Origin: Bacteroidota bacterium
Lineage (GTDB): Bacteria > Bacteroidota > Ignavibacteria > Kapaibacteriales > NICIL-2
Reading direction: 5' to 3'
Assembly: GCA_019695345.1 (NCBI GenBank)
Contig: JAIBAE010000002.1
Coordinates: 62,001-126,000, forward strand
DNA length: 64,000 bases
Shown: in pieces, positions 28,093 to 36,332 of the stretch
Layout of the letters: each line of letters starts with the position of its first letter
Position numbering within the stretch: position 1 is the stretch's first letter
Made by a program: the position numbers and the translations under genes
The notes under the pieces: model-generated
The model's database searches: none
Told to the model about the DNA's origin: nothing
The model's input: only the letters and a program-made list of their open reading frames with translations

Positions 28093-28149
28093 GCCTCTGC
28101 CGAAGCATATCTTGTGCGCCGTCACACGGGCGGAGCCAACCGTTACAGC
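28093..28149 (-). repeat. family B intergenic repeat
   Basis: The 3' half (28115-28149) matches 1258-1292 at 34 of 35 bases, and the 5' half (28093-28119) matches 61792-61818 at 25 of 27. It links two subtypes of the family. Confidence 0.78.
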
Positions 28150-28235
28150 GGCGCAATTCTTTAACTATGAACTACGGACAGCAGTATCATTTTTTCCTTA
28201 GCATTTTGTTATTCTTAGCATGGGAAGATAACACG

Positions 28236-29534
28236 TTATGTTTTTGATTGTAACACAGGAGGGATATATTGATGTAGCCACTGCGGTGCAAGCCATTCGA
28301 TAAGTAAGAGCAAGTACACGGGGATATACTCTATACAAAGTTCCCACCACTGTTGTTGCCATACATGGTACGCCTGCCACTGGAACACTGTTTTGTAACA
28401 TACAATAATGGTAAACGAATACAAAAATATTGCCGGAGACCACCTAAACGTAATAAACACAAGTGCCCAAAGCAGGTACCATGGTTGAACCATAGGGCTT
28501 AATAACAATATACCAAGCACATACATATAGGTATGATTGATAGCTGTATTTTTCCGCATCGAGAATACCGCAACCCAGAGCGCTAACAGAATACTTGTTA
28601 CGGTATGTGCCGATTCGTTGGTAAGAAACAAATGAGCAATATCAAACGGAGGGTTGTTGTAGTACCACCTTTTGCTCATGGTAATAAATGCACTTGTTAT
28701 TGACCACGTTGGTTCCCAATAGAGTGCATACCCGCCAATAAAAATTGCAAGAGTACCAGCTATAAAAACTAATGACATTTTGTATTGCTTCTGTTTGAAC
28801 AACACAAGCGAAAGTGGTGCAAGTATGCCAATTGGTTGCGGCTTTACAAGTGCAGCAAGTCCTAATGCTATACTGCCAAGCCTCCAGTAATTACAAACGA
28901 TACAATAGAGCAGGCATACAAAAAAGAATATGGCTATAATTTCGATATGTCCATCAAGTTCGGTAACAACATACACAAGGGGGTTCCAAGCCCACAGGGT
29001 TATACTTTGGAGTGGTATATTTTTATACCGAAGGATGCTCAATAACACAAACAACGTAGCACAATCAAACAACAGGAGAATACTTTTTATTCCGGTTTGG
29101 CTCTCACCAAATATGGAATATGATACTGTAAACACAACTTGTGCAAACGGCGGATATACACTTTTAAGGTAAGGTACATTTACCTTTGCCGGAAGTATTG
29201 GCGAATGCAACGCAGTAAGTGTTGAATCGTTTGGAGTGTATAGATACGGATTAATACCGTGTGTACTTGTGTTACCGTCCCACATATAACGATAGATGTC
29301 ATCGGACGCAAGAACGGGTTGAAATACCAAGGTTACCCGGAATAGTAATGCAAAACCAAGTATAAGCCAAAGCGGTGTTTGTTTCAGTTTTTTGGAATAC
29401 GATGCAATTCCATATAACACAAAACATATTGTGTGTGCAGCAGCCAAGGTAATGCAGTCGGTAGCTGAGTTTGTACGGACAAACGTAAGTACAAGCAACA
29501 AGCATTCGGTTACTATGGCAACGAGGTATATCAA
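28236..29534 (-). CDS. GT-C type membrane glycosyltransferase (GT87/mannosyltransferase-like)
   Basis: The 432-residue protein has about eleven membrane helices. Between helices 1-3 lies LASDDIYRYMWDGNTSTHG, whose paired acidic residues are typical of polyprenol-phosphate-dependent GT-C enzymes, followed by NPYLYTP and YPPFAQ motifs of alpha-mannosyltransferases. It should add a hexose from a lipid-linked donor at the periplasmic face. It lies just upstream of the sugar-phosphate transferase on the same strand, which supports a cell-surface glycan role. Confidence 0.78.
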   Translation of the reverse strand: MIYLVAIVTECLLLVLTFVRTNSATDCITLAAAHTICFVLYGIASYSKKLKQTPLWLILGFALLFRVTLVFQPVLASDDIYRYMWDGNTSTHGINPYLYTPNDSTLTALHSPILPAKVNVPYLKSVYPPFAQVVFTVSYSIFGESQTGIKSILLLFDCATLFVLLSILRYKNIPLQSITLWAWNPLVYVVTELDGHIEIIAIFFFVCLLYCIVCNYWRLGSIALGLAALVKPQPIGILAPLSLVLFKQKQYKMSLVFIAGTLAIFIGGYALYWEPTWSITSAFITMSKRWYYNNPPFDIAHLFLTNESAHTVTSILLALWVAVFSMRKNTAINHTYMYVLGILLLSPMVQPWYLLWALVFITFRWSPAIFLYSFTIIVCYKTVFQWQAYHVWQQQWWELCIEYIPVYLLLLIEWLAPQWLHQYIPPVLQSKT

Positions 29535-29571
29535 GTAGTAAAAAATGTTGTTATTGCACTATTGTATTTGC

Positions 29572-29630
29572 GCCGCACAACGTGTGGCTCGCACCGGGTT
29601 TGCGCGCTGTACGGTAGCTTCGGCTTGTGC
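29572..29630 (+). repeat. family B intergenic repeat
   Basis: It contains GGCTCGCACCGGGTTTGCGC then GCTGTACGGTAGCTTCGGC. The core equals 1406-1436; the GCTTCGGC tail is shared with 28093, 41644 and 61792. Confidence 0.75.
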
Positions 29631-29643
29631 GGGAATACCAGAA

Positions 29644-31467
29644 TTATCCTAAGTGTTTTTTAAGGAATGATTCTATGATAGAATACATCTCTACTTTGTT
29701 TTCTTCGTTATGGAAGCCGTGACCTTCGTCTTCTTTAACAATATATTCTACATCAATGCCTTTGTTGCGCAATGCTTCTACTATTTGATTGGACTCGTTG
29801 ATGTTTACGCGGGGATCTTTAGCTCCCTGAAAAACCAACAACGGAACTTTGATATTATCTACGTGAAACACTGGCGATACCGCGCGAAGAAGTTCAGCAT
29901 CTTCGGTAACACTGCCAATCATTTCGTCGCTCATATCGTTTAATGGTTTCCAGTATTCCGGTATTGTTTCGCGGAAAGTGAAAAGATTGGAAACACCAAC
30001 AATATCAACGCCGCAACAATACACATCGGGGGTAAATGCCAAACCGGCAAGCACTGCATACCCACCATAACTTCCACCAAGAATTGCTACACGTTTTGGG
30101 TCGGCAACTCCGGTGTTTACTAACCAATGTACGGCATCGGTAATATCATTTTGCATTGTTCCACCCCATTGCTTAAAGGATGCTTCCCAAAATGCACGAC
30201 CATATCCAGTAGAGCCGCGATAGTTCATTTTTAATACTGCATATCCGCGATTACATAAGAACTGCACTCGTCCGTCGAATCCCCAGTTATCGCGCACCCA
30301 TGGCCCGCCGTGTGGGAACATAATAACAGGAAGGTTCTTTGGTTCCACACCAACAGGTAACGATAAATATCCGTGAACTGTTAAGCCATCGCGCGTGGTG
30401 TACTGTACACATTGCATTTCTGCCATGTCGTTTTCGTTTAACCACGGGCGGCTTTCGGAAAGCAATGTAAGCGCATCGGTTGTTGTATCGTAGTAATAGT
30501 ATGTTCCGGAGTTGCGGTCGCTATAAGTAACAACAATCAGTTTTGTTTCATCTTCGTTGTGGTCAATAACACTAACTTCGGTATTGGGCAGTAATTCTGT
30601 TAAACGTGTGTAGATATTTTTCCAGTACTCGTCAAATATTATCCGTTCACGTTTTAACCCCTGAAACGATACCGATACCAATGTTTTACGTTTACGTGAA
30701 AGCCGTGCAGACTCGCAATCAAATTGGTCGTTTGCATAAATCAACTCTTCTTCCATTACAGTTTCCGGGTTGAACAAATAGATAGCGGTTGTATTACGCC
30801 CACGGTTAGATGCCACGTACAGTTTTTTATTATCAAACGTAAAGCTAATAGGCGATAACGTTTCGCGGAAGTTTGCAGTATAGAGTTCACGGAATGGTTC
30901 CGATTCGTTATTGCGGTACAATAAAGTGCGGTTTACACCATCGCTTCCCAAGCCAATACGCACAACTCCGGCGTGGTCGGTTAACCAACCCAAAATGTTT
31001 CCGGGGTTTTCGGCAACCATCGTCAAATCGCCGGTAAGAATATTCAGGCGGTACACATCAAATACTTGCGGATTACGTTTGTTCATTGCAATCAAAATTT
31101 CGTTTTCAATCTCGTGAAGAACATCAACAATACGCACCACAACATTTTCAAACGGGGTTAAGCAAATAGCATCCGAGCCATCAATATTAGCGGCATAGAG
31201 TAAAAAGTTCTCATCGCCACCATTATCGCGTATGTACAATATACGCGAGGTAGTTCCCCAAAGAAATCCGGAAATATCGCGCGAGGTTTCGCCCGTTGCG
31301 CGGGTAATCTCTTTTGTTTCCATGTTTTCTACAAACACATTTAAGCGGCTCTCGTGCGGGGCAAGCCATGCAATATGTTTACCGTCTTCGGAAATGGAGA
31401 ATTGAGTTTTTTCGGGGTTGCGGAAGAAGTCTTCTACAGGAATAAGGGATGCAGCTGATGTACTCAT
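29644..31467 (-). CDS. S9 family prolyl oligopeptidase-type peptidase
   Basis: The 607-residue serine peptidase has an N-terminal beta-propeller (~20-350) and a C-terminal alpha/beta hydrolase (~355-607). The nucleophile Ser lies in GGSYGGYAVL (~465), Asp in GAKDPRVN (~550) and His in EGHGFH (~583). HGGPWVRDNWGFD forms the oxyanion region. No signal peptide is seen, so it is probably cytoplasmic and trims oligopeptides. It is monocistronic. Confidence 0.93.
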   Translation of the reverse strand: MSTSAASLIPVEDFFRNPEKTQFSISEDGKHIAWLAPHESRLNVFVENMETKEITRATGETSRDISGFLWGTTSRILYIRDNGGDENFLLYAANIDGSDAICLTPFENVVVRIVDVLHEIENEILIAMNKRNPQVFDVYRLNILTGDLTMVAENPGNILGWLTDHAGVVRIGLGSDGVNRTLLYRNNESEPFRELYTANFRETLSPISFTFDNKKLYVASNRGRNTTAIYLFNPETVMEEELIYANDQFDCESARLSRKRKTLVSVSFQGLKRERIIFDEYWKNIYTRLTELLPNTEVSVIDHNEDETKLIVVTYSDRNSGTYYYYDTTTDALTLLSESRPWLNENDMAEMQCVQYTTRDGLTVHGYLSLPVGVEPKNLPVIMFPHGGPWVRDNWGFDGRVQFLCNRGYAVLKMNYRGSTGYGRAFWEASFKQWGGTMQNDITDAVHWLVNTGVADPKRVAILGGSYGGYAVLAGLAFTPDVYCCGVDIVGVSNLFTFRETIPEYWKPLNDMSDEMIGSVTEDAELLRAVSPVFHVDNIKVPLLVFQGAKDPRVNINESNQIVEALRNKGIDVEYIVKEDEGHGFHNEENKVEMYSIIESFLKKHLG

Positions 31468-31544
31468 AATGTAACTGTTATATACCTAAAAATGTTTGGG
31501 CAACAAAGATACGGCACTTCTGCTTTTTGGCTACACTAAAAATA

Positions 31545-31607
31545 TGCTATCGCGTGACTGAACCTAATGTTACATACATCAGTACATTCTATTGGCAGGA
31601 CAGTTCC
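31545..31607 (+). repeat. family A 63-bp structured element, degenerate stem
   Basis: Box TGCTATCGC is intact but the stem is reduced to CTG/CAG. The second box GGTATCGTGG is kept at 31625, 18 nt beyond the tail. Confidence 0.78.
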
Positions 31608-31642
31608 TTATGCAAGTAAGAATGGGTATCGTGGAGTTCGTG

Positions 31643-31719
31643 GGAAATTTACATAGTACGATTTCCCTCATCCCTTCCTTCTCCCATTGGGAGAAGGTGT
31701 CCGCAGGACGGTTGAGGGC
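31643..31719. repeat. nested hairpins with 10-bp perfect stem
   Basis: CCTTCTCCCA and TGGGAGAAGG (31677-31697) pair perfectly around one base. CCCTCA/TGAGGG encloses them, and GGGAAAT/ATTTCCC forms another hairpin just before. Confidence 0.7.
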
Positions 31720-31736
31720 AACTGGCTATTCACAAC

Positions 31737-31817
31737 TCTTCAAGTCTTGTAATGTGTTTGGCGTAACACACACGACACAATGCCCTTTACAGATATAAGT
31801 TGTGCCGAAACTAAAAA
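31737..31817. repeat. family C direct repeat, copy 1
   Basis: It begins CTTCAAGTCTTGTAATG and ends AAGTTGTGCCGAAACTAAAA. It lies downstream of the DUF4265 gene. It aligns well with copy 3, including AATGCCCTTTRCAG. Confidence 0.72.
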
Positions 31818-31883
31818 CGATTGTAAAAGTAATGTTTGCATTATAACTGGCTGATGCAAAACCCTTTGTCATAGACTGTTGTT

Positions 31884-32351
31884 TCAGTATTTATGGTCGT
31901 CCGATAAACATGATTCTGCATAACCGATTATTTCTTTAGATTCCATTTCGTCAAGCTTTTGTTTCACAGGTCTGTAGTTAACTGTCATTGGAATTTGCAT
32001 TGAAAAATATTCCTCATTTACTCTTTCGGAAATACAACCAAGTCTATCGAAAATTACGCGGATACTATCAGGGTCTTGAGTCTTGTCCATAAGGACAACT
32101 TGAATTGTAGAATTGCCGGAACAAACTTCTGTCCTTCGATATATCAACATTTCTTCTTGTTCATCATATTCAGCAAATACAATATCATCCGAAGCGACAA
32201 GTGGGGCATAATAAGGAATATTGTCCAGCTTATAAAGTCCGTTGTCTTCGTCAACAATTATCGCCCACATAGTCTCCACCATTTCTTTGTCAAAAATGTT
32301 ACTGTGAAAGCGGAATAATAACCTAACGTAACTGTCCTCTTGTGTTGTCAT
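31884..32351 (-). CDS. DUF4265-like protein
   Basis: The 155-residue cytoplasmic protein resembles DUF4265: a first strand VRLLFRFHSNIFDKE, MWAIIVDEDNGLYKLDNIP, a central FAEYDEQ segment and a C-terminal helix with KQKLDEMESKE. The function of the family is unknown; members are scattered and often near mobile or defence-related regions. It is the first of two AT-rich minus-strand genes set between family C repeats. Confidence 0.65.
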   Translation of the reverse strand: MTTQEDSYVRLLFRFHSNIFDKEMVETMWAIIVDEDNGLYKLDNIPYYAPLVASDDIVFAEYDEQEEMLIYRRTEVCSGNSTIQVVLMDKTQDPDSIRVIFDRLGCISERVNEEYFSMQIPMTVNYRPVKQKLDEMESKEIIGYAESCLSDDHKY

Positions 32352-32379
32352 TTTATAATTGGTTTAAATATTTGTAGCC

Positions 32380-32476
32380 CTTCAAGTCTCATCATGTATC
32401 TTCGTAGCGCACATGACGCTGTACAAAACACAGCACAACACACTTCGTAGACTCAGGAAGTTGTGCCGGAACTAAA
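32380..32476. repeat. family C direct repeat, copy 2
   Basis: It shares TTCAAGTCTCATCATGTAT at the left and AAGTTGTGCCGGAACTAAAA at the right with copies 1 and 3; the middle differs. It lies 29 bp upstream of the DUF4265 start. Confidence 0.7.
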
Positions 32477-32575
32477 AAAAATATTGACCACAACAAAACT
32501 TGATATGAAGTACAATACTTGAATTATCTCTCAAATGCCAATGACTTGTAAGTCTTTTAGCTGCTGTGATTTTTT

Positions 32576-33529
32576 TTAGTATTCGGGATCCAATGCGGTT
32601 TTAAATTCTTCAATAAGCAATTTGATTTCATCTTCTTTATATTTTCTAGAAAAATGAACAGGAACGGGTTCTTTTACTTGTGTTTGACGCATTATTTTTC
32701 CAGACATAGAGGAATAGCTATGATAATTTAATTCTGCTTGTTCTTTATCTTCTCTTTTGTAAAAACTTTCTATAAAAACTTTTCTAGATTTGAAAAAATG
32801 TTCTTTAATTTTAGCATGATTTTCCTCGCTTGCAGCATGATCCATAATAATGCCCAATGAATCTCCTTCTTGTACACGAAGTAAATGAAAAAGTTCGCTA
32901 GCATTATAATCTTTTCCTTCAACAGTAACAACTTTTGCGTTATCATTCTTTTCAAAAGCATCTTTTAATTCTTGTACCCACCTCCCGCCTTTAAATCCAC
33001 TACTTTGTATATCTATTTTAATTGTATCATTTTCTTTGAATTTATAGGCAAGAGTCGGTACTTTATGATTTAGAAGTATTGCTGTAACGAAAAAGCTTTT
33101 TTCTTCGAATATAACATTCGTTTGAATTCCCCCTTTTTCCTTTAGCTCCCATAATGGCGGCTCTACCTCAAATATTTTAATTTCGTTTTCGGATAGCACT
33201 TCTCTAATTTCATATATTATAGCCCCTTTTTCAATCAAATTCCAAGTATAGCTTTTGATTTTCGACTGTACTTGTTTTGCGATTCCTTCCGGACCACAAA
33301 TTATTATTCTCCTTTGAATACCGATTTGATGTCGGATAACTGCATCAAAATTTACGAAGTGATCAATATGAGTATGACTAATAAAAACAGCATTGGAATT
33401 TTGAACTTCTTTTACACTCAAATTACTGGCATTTCCACATTCACATATATAATTCCATGGATGGTTGTCCAAATTTACCAGAATGCAAATATCTTCTTCA
33501 ATTTTACTTTTTACTTCAGCTTTAAACAT
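32576..33529 (-). CDS. MBL-fold metallo-hydrolase (RNase Z-like)
   Basis: The 317-residue protein has the metallo-beta-lactamase metal motif SHTHIDHF near residue 50, preceded by a CGNASNL segment, and later IIMDHAA and a final HFSRKY that supply further metal ligands. Overall order is like RNase Z-type hydrolases, but length and details are not enough to claim tRNA processing. The gene is markedly AT-rich and uses A/T-ending codons more than its neighbours, a sign of recent transfer. It lies between family C repeats 2 and 3. Confidence 0.75.
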   Translation of the reverse strand: MFKAEVKSKIEEDICILVNLDNHPWNYICECGNASNLSVKEVQNSNAVFISHTHIDHFVNFDAVIRHQIGIQRRIIICGPEGIAKQVQSKIKSYTWNLIEKGAIIYEIREVLSENEIKIFEVEPPLWELKEKGGIQTNVIFEEKSFFVTAILLNHKVPTLAYKFKENDTIKIDIQSSGFKGGRWVQELKDAFEKNDNAKVVTVEGKDYNASELFHLLRVQEGDSLGIIMDHAASEENHAKIKEHFFKSRKVFIESFYKREDKEQAELNYHSYSSMSGKIMRQTQVKEPVPVHFSRKYKEDEIKLLIEEFKTALDPEY

Positions 33530-33575
33530 AATTCAATCAATGGTAAGGTAAGGTAATATAATAATCAAACGCCCT

Positions 33576-33650
33576 ATTCAAGTCTCGTCATGTATTCTGC
33601 ATAGCACACGCAATGCCCTTTGCAGAAATAAGTTGAGCTGGAACTTAAAA
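33576..33650. repeat. family C direct repeat, copy 3
   Basis: It lies 47 bp upstream of the MBL-fold gene. It contains ATTCTGCA and TGCAGAAAT, which can pair as a stem. Confidence 0.7.
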
Positions 33651-33750
33651 TTAGATTTACAGGTCAGTTCAATACCCAATAAAACAATAGAATAAACTCA
33701 CACAAACATAACCAACACACTTATCACGAGCAATGTTGTTTGGTTGAGGT

Positions 33751-33830
33751 GCTTCTGCCCAGCAGGTTAACGCGGGCGTATGCAATACGCCCCACGAATA
33801 TCGGAGTTTGGGTGCTGTCACGCGATAGCA
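33751..33830 (-). repeat. family A element with an 8-bp hairpin inserted in the loop
   Basis: This copy is 80 bp instead of ~63. Stem CAGCA/TGCTG is another compensated variant. The loop holds a perfect GGGCGTAT/ATACGCCC hairpin. The box ends 8 bp beyond the adenine deaminase stop. Confidence 0.85.
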
Positions 33831-33837
33831 AACAAAA

Positions 33838-35463
33838 CTACTGTTGCAGTTGAACATCGGTAAACGTAAAGGTTGCGCCGCTGAATAAACCAAGGTCGCT
33901 CATTTTTAGCGATGGAATTACCAGAAGCGCCATAAACGATAACGACATAAACGGCGAACCCAACTGCGAGCCCAACCCACGGGCGCGTGCATCCAAACGG
34001 GAATACGTTTCGGCAACGTGATAGCCATCGGCAGTGCTCATTAACCCGGCAATATCAAGTGCAAGCGATTCCATTTCGCCATTGGCTGTTACACAAACAC
34101 CACCACCAAGTTCAATAAGTGTGTTTACGGCTGTGCATATCTCGGCATCGGTTACACCAACGGCAATAATGTTATGGGAATCGTGCGCAACACTACTTGC
34201 AATTGCCCCTTGTTGTAACCCAAAGTTTGTAATAAACCCAACCGATACCGGTGCATTTTGGTAACGGTTAACAACTGCAACTTTAAGTATATCGCGCTCG
34301 GTGTTTGTTTGGATGTAGCCATTGGCAATAGTTGCAGGCACGAGAAGTTCATTGGTAACAAGCTGACCGTCTAATACTTCAATTACACGAATGGTATTTC
34401 CTGTTGCCTTTACTGCAAACTCCGATTCCATCTTTGGCGAGCATGAGAAGTTGTTTACCGCAGTTGTATTGTGATGTGGTAACAAGGATGTGTCTCGTTC
34501 TGCCACACACTTGCCGTTAATGTAGGTTTGTAGTACGGTAAAGGTTTCTAACGAATCGGTAACAATAAAATCGGCTGCATCGCCTTGCTGCAATAAACCA
34601 ACCTTCAGGTTGTAATGCCGCACGGGGTTTACACACGCACACTGCAACACCTTTAAAACATCGTGACCTTTTGCTACGGCACGTTGAACAACCGTATTCA
34701 AATGCCCAATTGCAAGCGAATCGGGGTGTTTATCATCGCTACACAACATAACCATATCGGTGTGCGAAGTGATAAGCGAATGTAATGCCTCGAAGTTCTT
34801 AGCCGCCGAGCCCTCGCGTATCAGAATCTTCATTCCATAGTCTACTTTCTCTAACGCTTCTTCTAAGGTAAAACACTCGTGGTCGGTACTTATTCCGGCA
34901 GAGATATATGTGCGTGCATCATCGCCACGTAAGCCCGGTGCGTGTCCATCAACCGGACGGTTGTATTCTTTTGCTACGGCAATTTTTTCCATTACAACGG
35001 GGTCGTTAAACAACACACCCGGGTAGTTCATCATTTCGCTTAAGTATGTTATGCGTTCATCGGCAAACAACGTGCGGATGTCATCTGCTGTTACGGTTGC
35101 TCCGGCAGTCTCGAATGTTGTGGCAGGCACGCACGATGGCGCACCAAACGTAATCTTCATTGGTGTTCGCTCTGCATCGTGCAACATATACCGCACACCT
35201 TCAACGCCAAGTACATTAGCAATCTCGTGGGGGTCGCTAACCGTTGCAACAGTTCCATGCACTACCGCCAAACGCGCAAACTCCGATGGCGGCAACATCG
35301 AGCTTTCTATGTGTACGTGCGCATCCACAAACCCCGGCATAATATATACATTGCTGTCGGTTGGTTCTTCTACAATCTGTTCAATAACTCCATTGGCAAC
35401 ATGTACCGTGCCACTATACATCCGTTGCTGTACAACATCAACAATAGTACCTGAGATTTTCAT
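33838..35463 (-). CDS. ade: adenine deaminase
   Basis: The 541-residue amidohydrolase converts adenine to hypoxanthine in purine salvage. It shows the family motifs MPGFVDAHVHIESSML (~45-60), HGTVATVSDPHEIANVLG (~70-87), RPVDGHAPGLRG (~170), STDHECFTLEEA (~193), CSDDKHPDSL (~240) and the C-terminal AdeC-type part with VAHDSHNIIAVG (~420). These supply the binuclear metal site ligands. Length is a little under the usual 570-600 residues but all motifs are present. A family A element lies on each side. Confidence 0.95.
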   Translation of the reverse strand: MKISGTIVDVVQQRMYSGTVHVANGVIEQIVEEPTDSNVYIMPGFVDAHVHIESSMLPPSEFARLAVVHGTVATVSDPHEIANVLGVEGVRYMLHDAERTPMKITFGAPSCVPATTFETAGATVTADDIRTLFADERITYLSEMMNYPGVLFNDPVVMEKIAVAKEYNRPVDGHAPGLRGDDARTYISAGISTDHECFTLEEALEKVDYGMKILIREGSAAKNFEALHSLITSHTDMVMLCSDDKHPDSLAIGHLNTVVQRAVAKGHDVLKVLQCACVNPVRHYNLKVGLLQQGDAADFIVTDSLETFTVLQTYINGKCVAERDTSLLPHHNTTAVNNFSCSPKMESEFAVKATGNTIRVIEVLDGQLVTNELLVPATIANGYIQTNTERDILKVAVVNRYQNAPVSVGFITNFGLQQGAIASSVAHDSHNIIAVGVTDAEICTAVNTLIELGGGVCVTANGEMESLALDIAGLMSTADGYHVAETYSRLDARARGLGSQLGSPFMSLSFMALLVIPSLKMSDLGLFSGATFTFTDVQLQQ

Positions 35464-35482
35464 AATCGTTTCCTTTGTTATT

Positions 35483-35545
35483 TGCTATCGCCCGACCGCA
35501 CCAAACGGCGAGTTACTTCCAAGCATATCCATGCGGGAAAGAACT
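35483..35545 (+). repeat. family A 63-bp structured element
   Basis: It lies in a divergent gap; TGCTATCGC faces the ade start 20 bp away. Stem CCGCA/TGCGG; tail GGAAAGAACT. Confidence 0.88.
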
Positions 35546-35614
35546 TACACCAAAGCATATCGTTTATCGTTTACGCAGATTATCAGCAAACTACCTAATA
35601 CATCAGAATAATCC

Positions 35615-36208
35615 ATGAGTACAACATACATTCCCGAACTTTCCATTCCGTTAGAAGATACAAGTATTACAATGCGTCCGCTGTTGGCAGAGGAGATTGA
35701 TGCTCTTTTTGCAGTTGCGTCCGATGCGTTAATCTGGGAACAACACCCTGACCGCTACCGCTACACAAGAGAAGTATTTGAGAAGTTCTTTGCAGGTGCA
35801 CTGCAATCTGCCGGCGCGTATTGTGTGTTTGATAAAGAAACCGGAGCTATGATAGGATCATCGAGATATTATACATTAAGTCCCAACGAATATGAAAAGT
35901 ATTCGCTAGCTACACCGCTTGGCAATGCTATTTGCATTGGTTATACGTTTCTTGCGCGAACACACTGGGGCGGAACCTATAATCATTCCATGAAACGACT
36001 GATGATTGCCAATGCTTTACAGAGCTATGATACTGTTGTATTTCAGGTGGGCGAGCAGAATATACGTTCGCAAACAGCGGTAGCGCGCATAGGAGCACAA
36101 CGTATCCCGGTAACCGATGATTTACAAACTGATGGCGGAGGCATAGACCCACATGTTGTGTTTGTAATGAACAAGGAACTTTGGCAAGTTTCGCCAATAA
36201 ACAAGTAA
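35615..36208 (+). CDS. GNAT-family N-acetyltransferase
   Basis: The 197-residue protein resembles the RimJ/RimL-like branch of the GNAT superfamily: ITMRPLLAEEIDALFAVAS at the N terminus, a MIGSSRYYTL strand, IGYTFLARTHWGGTYNHSMKRLMI for the acetyl-CoA loop and NIRSQTAVARIGAQR near residue 150. It transfers acetyl groups to an unknown amine. It is monocistronic and ends at a good terminator. Confidence 0.88.
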   Translation: MSTTYIPELSIPLEDTSITMRPLLAEEIDALFAVASDALIWEQHPDRYRYTREVFEKFFAGALQSAGAYCVFDKETGAMIGSSRYYTLSPNEYEKYSLATPLGNAICIGYTFLARTHWGGTYNHSMKRLMIANALQSYDTVVFQVGEQNIRSQTAVARIGAQRIPVTDDLQTDGGGIDPHVVFVMNKELWQVSPINK

Positions 36209-36220
36209 CACATAAAAATG

Positions 36221-36254
36221 AAAAAGGTATGAGATTGATTCCCATACCTTTTTT
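36221..36254 (+). terminator. Rho-independent terminator of the GNAT gene
   Basis: AAAAAGGTATG and CATACCTTTTTT pair with a T-run on the plus strand. The A-rich 5' arm may let it act in both directions. Confidence 0.85.
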
Positions 36255-36265
36255 GTTAGTTGTTC

Positions 36266-36328
36266 GTTCTCTCCTGCAAGCTGTGGTTGTGTGGTACATC
36301 CAACGCTAGGTGCAGTCCGGCGTTAGCA
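36266..36328 (-). repeat. family A 63-bp structured element
   Basis: The TGCTAACGC box ends 5 bp beyond the oxidoreductase stop. Stem CTGCA/TGCAG (compensated variant); tail GGAGAGAAC. Confidence 0.88.
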
Positions 36329-36332
36329 AATA

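Larger units (their letters stand above)
31468..31883. other. 416-bp intergenic region with four repeat structures
   Basis: It holds a family A element with its second box (31545-31634), two nested hairpins (31643-31719) and the first family C repeat (31737-31817). I see no gene. Confidence 0.65.

Noticed and set aside
31737-33650. Family C repeats as true integron attC sites
   Set aside because: No GTTRRRY/RYYYAAC core pair and no integrase are visible; only the gene-repeat geometry fits.
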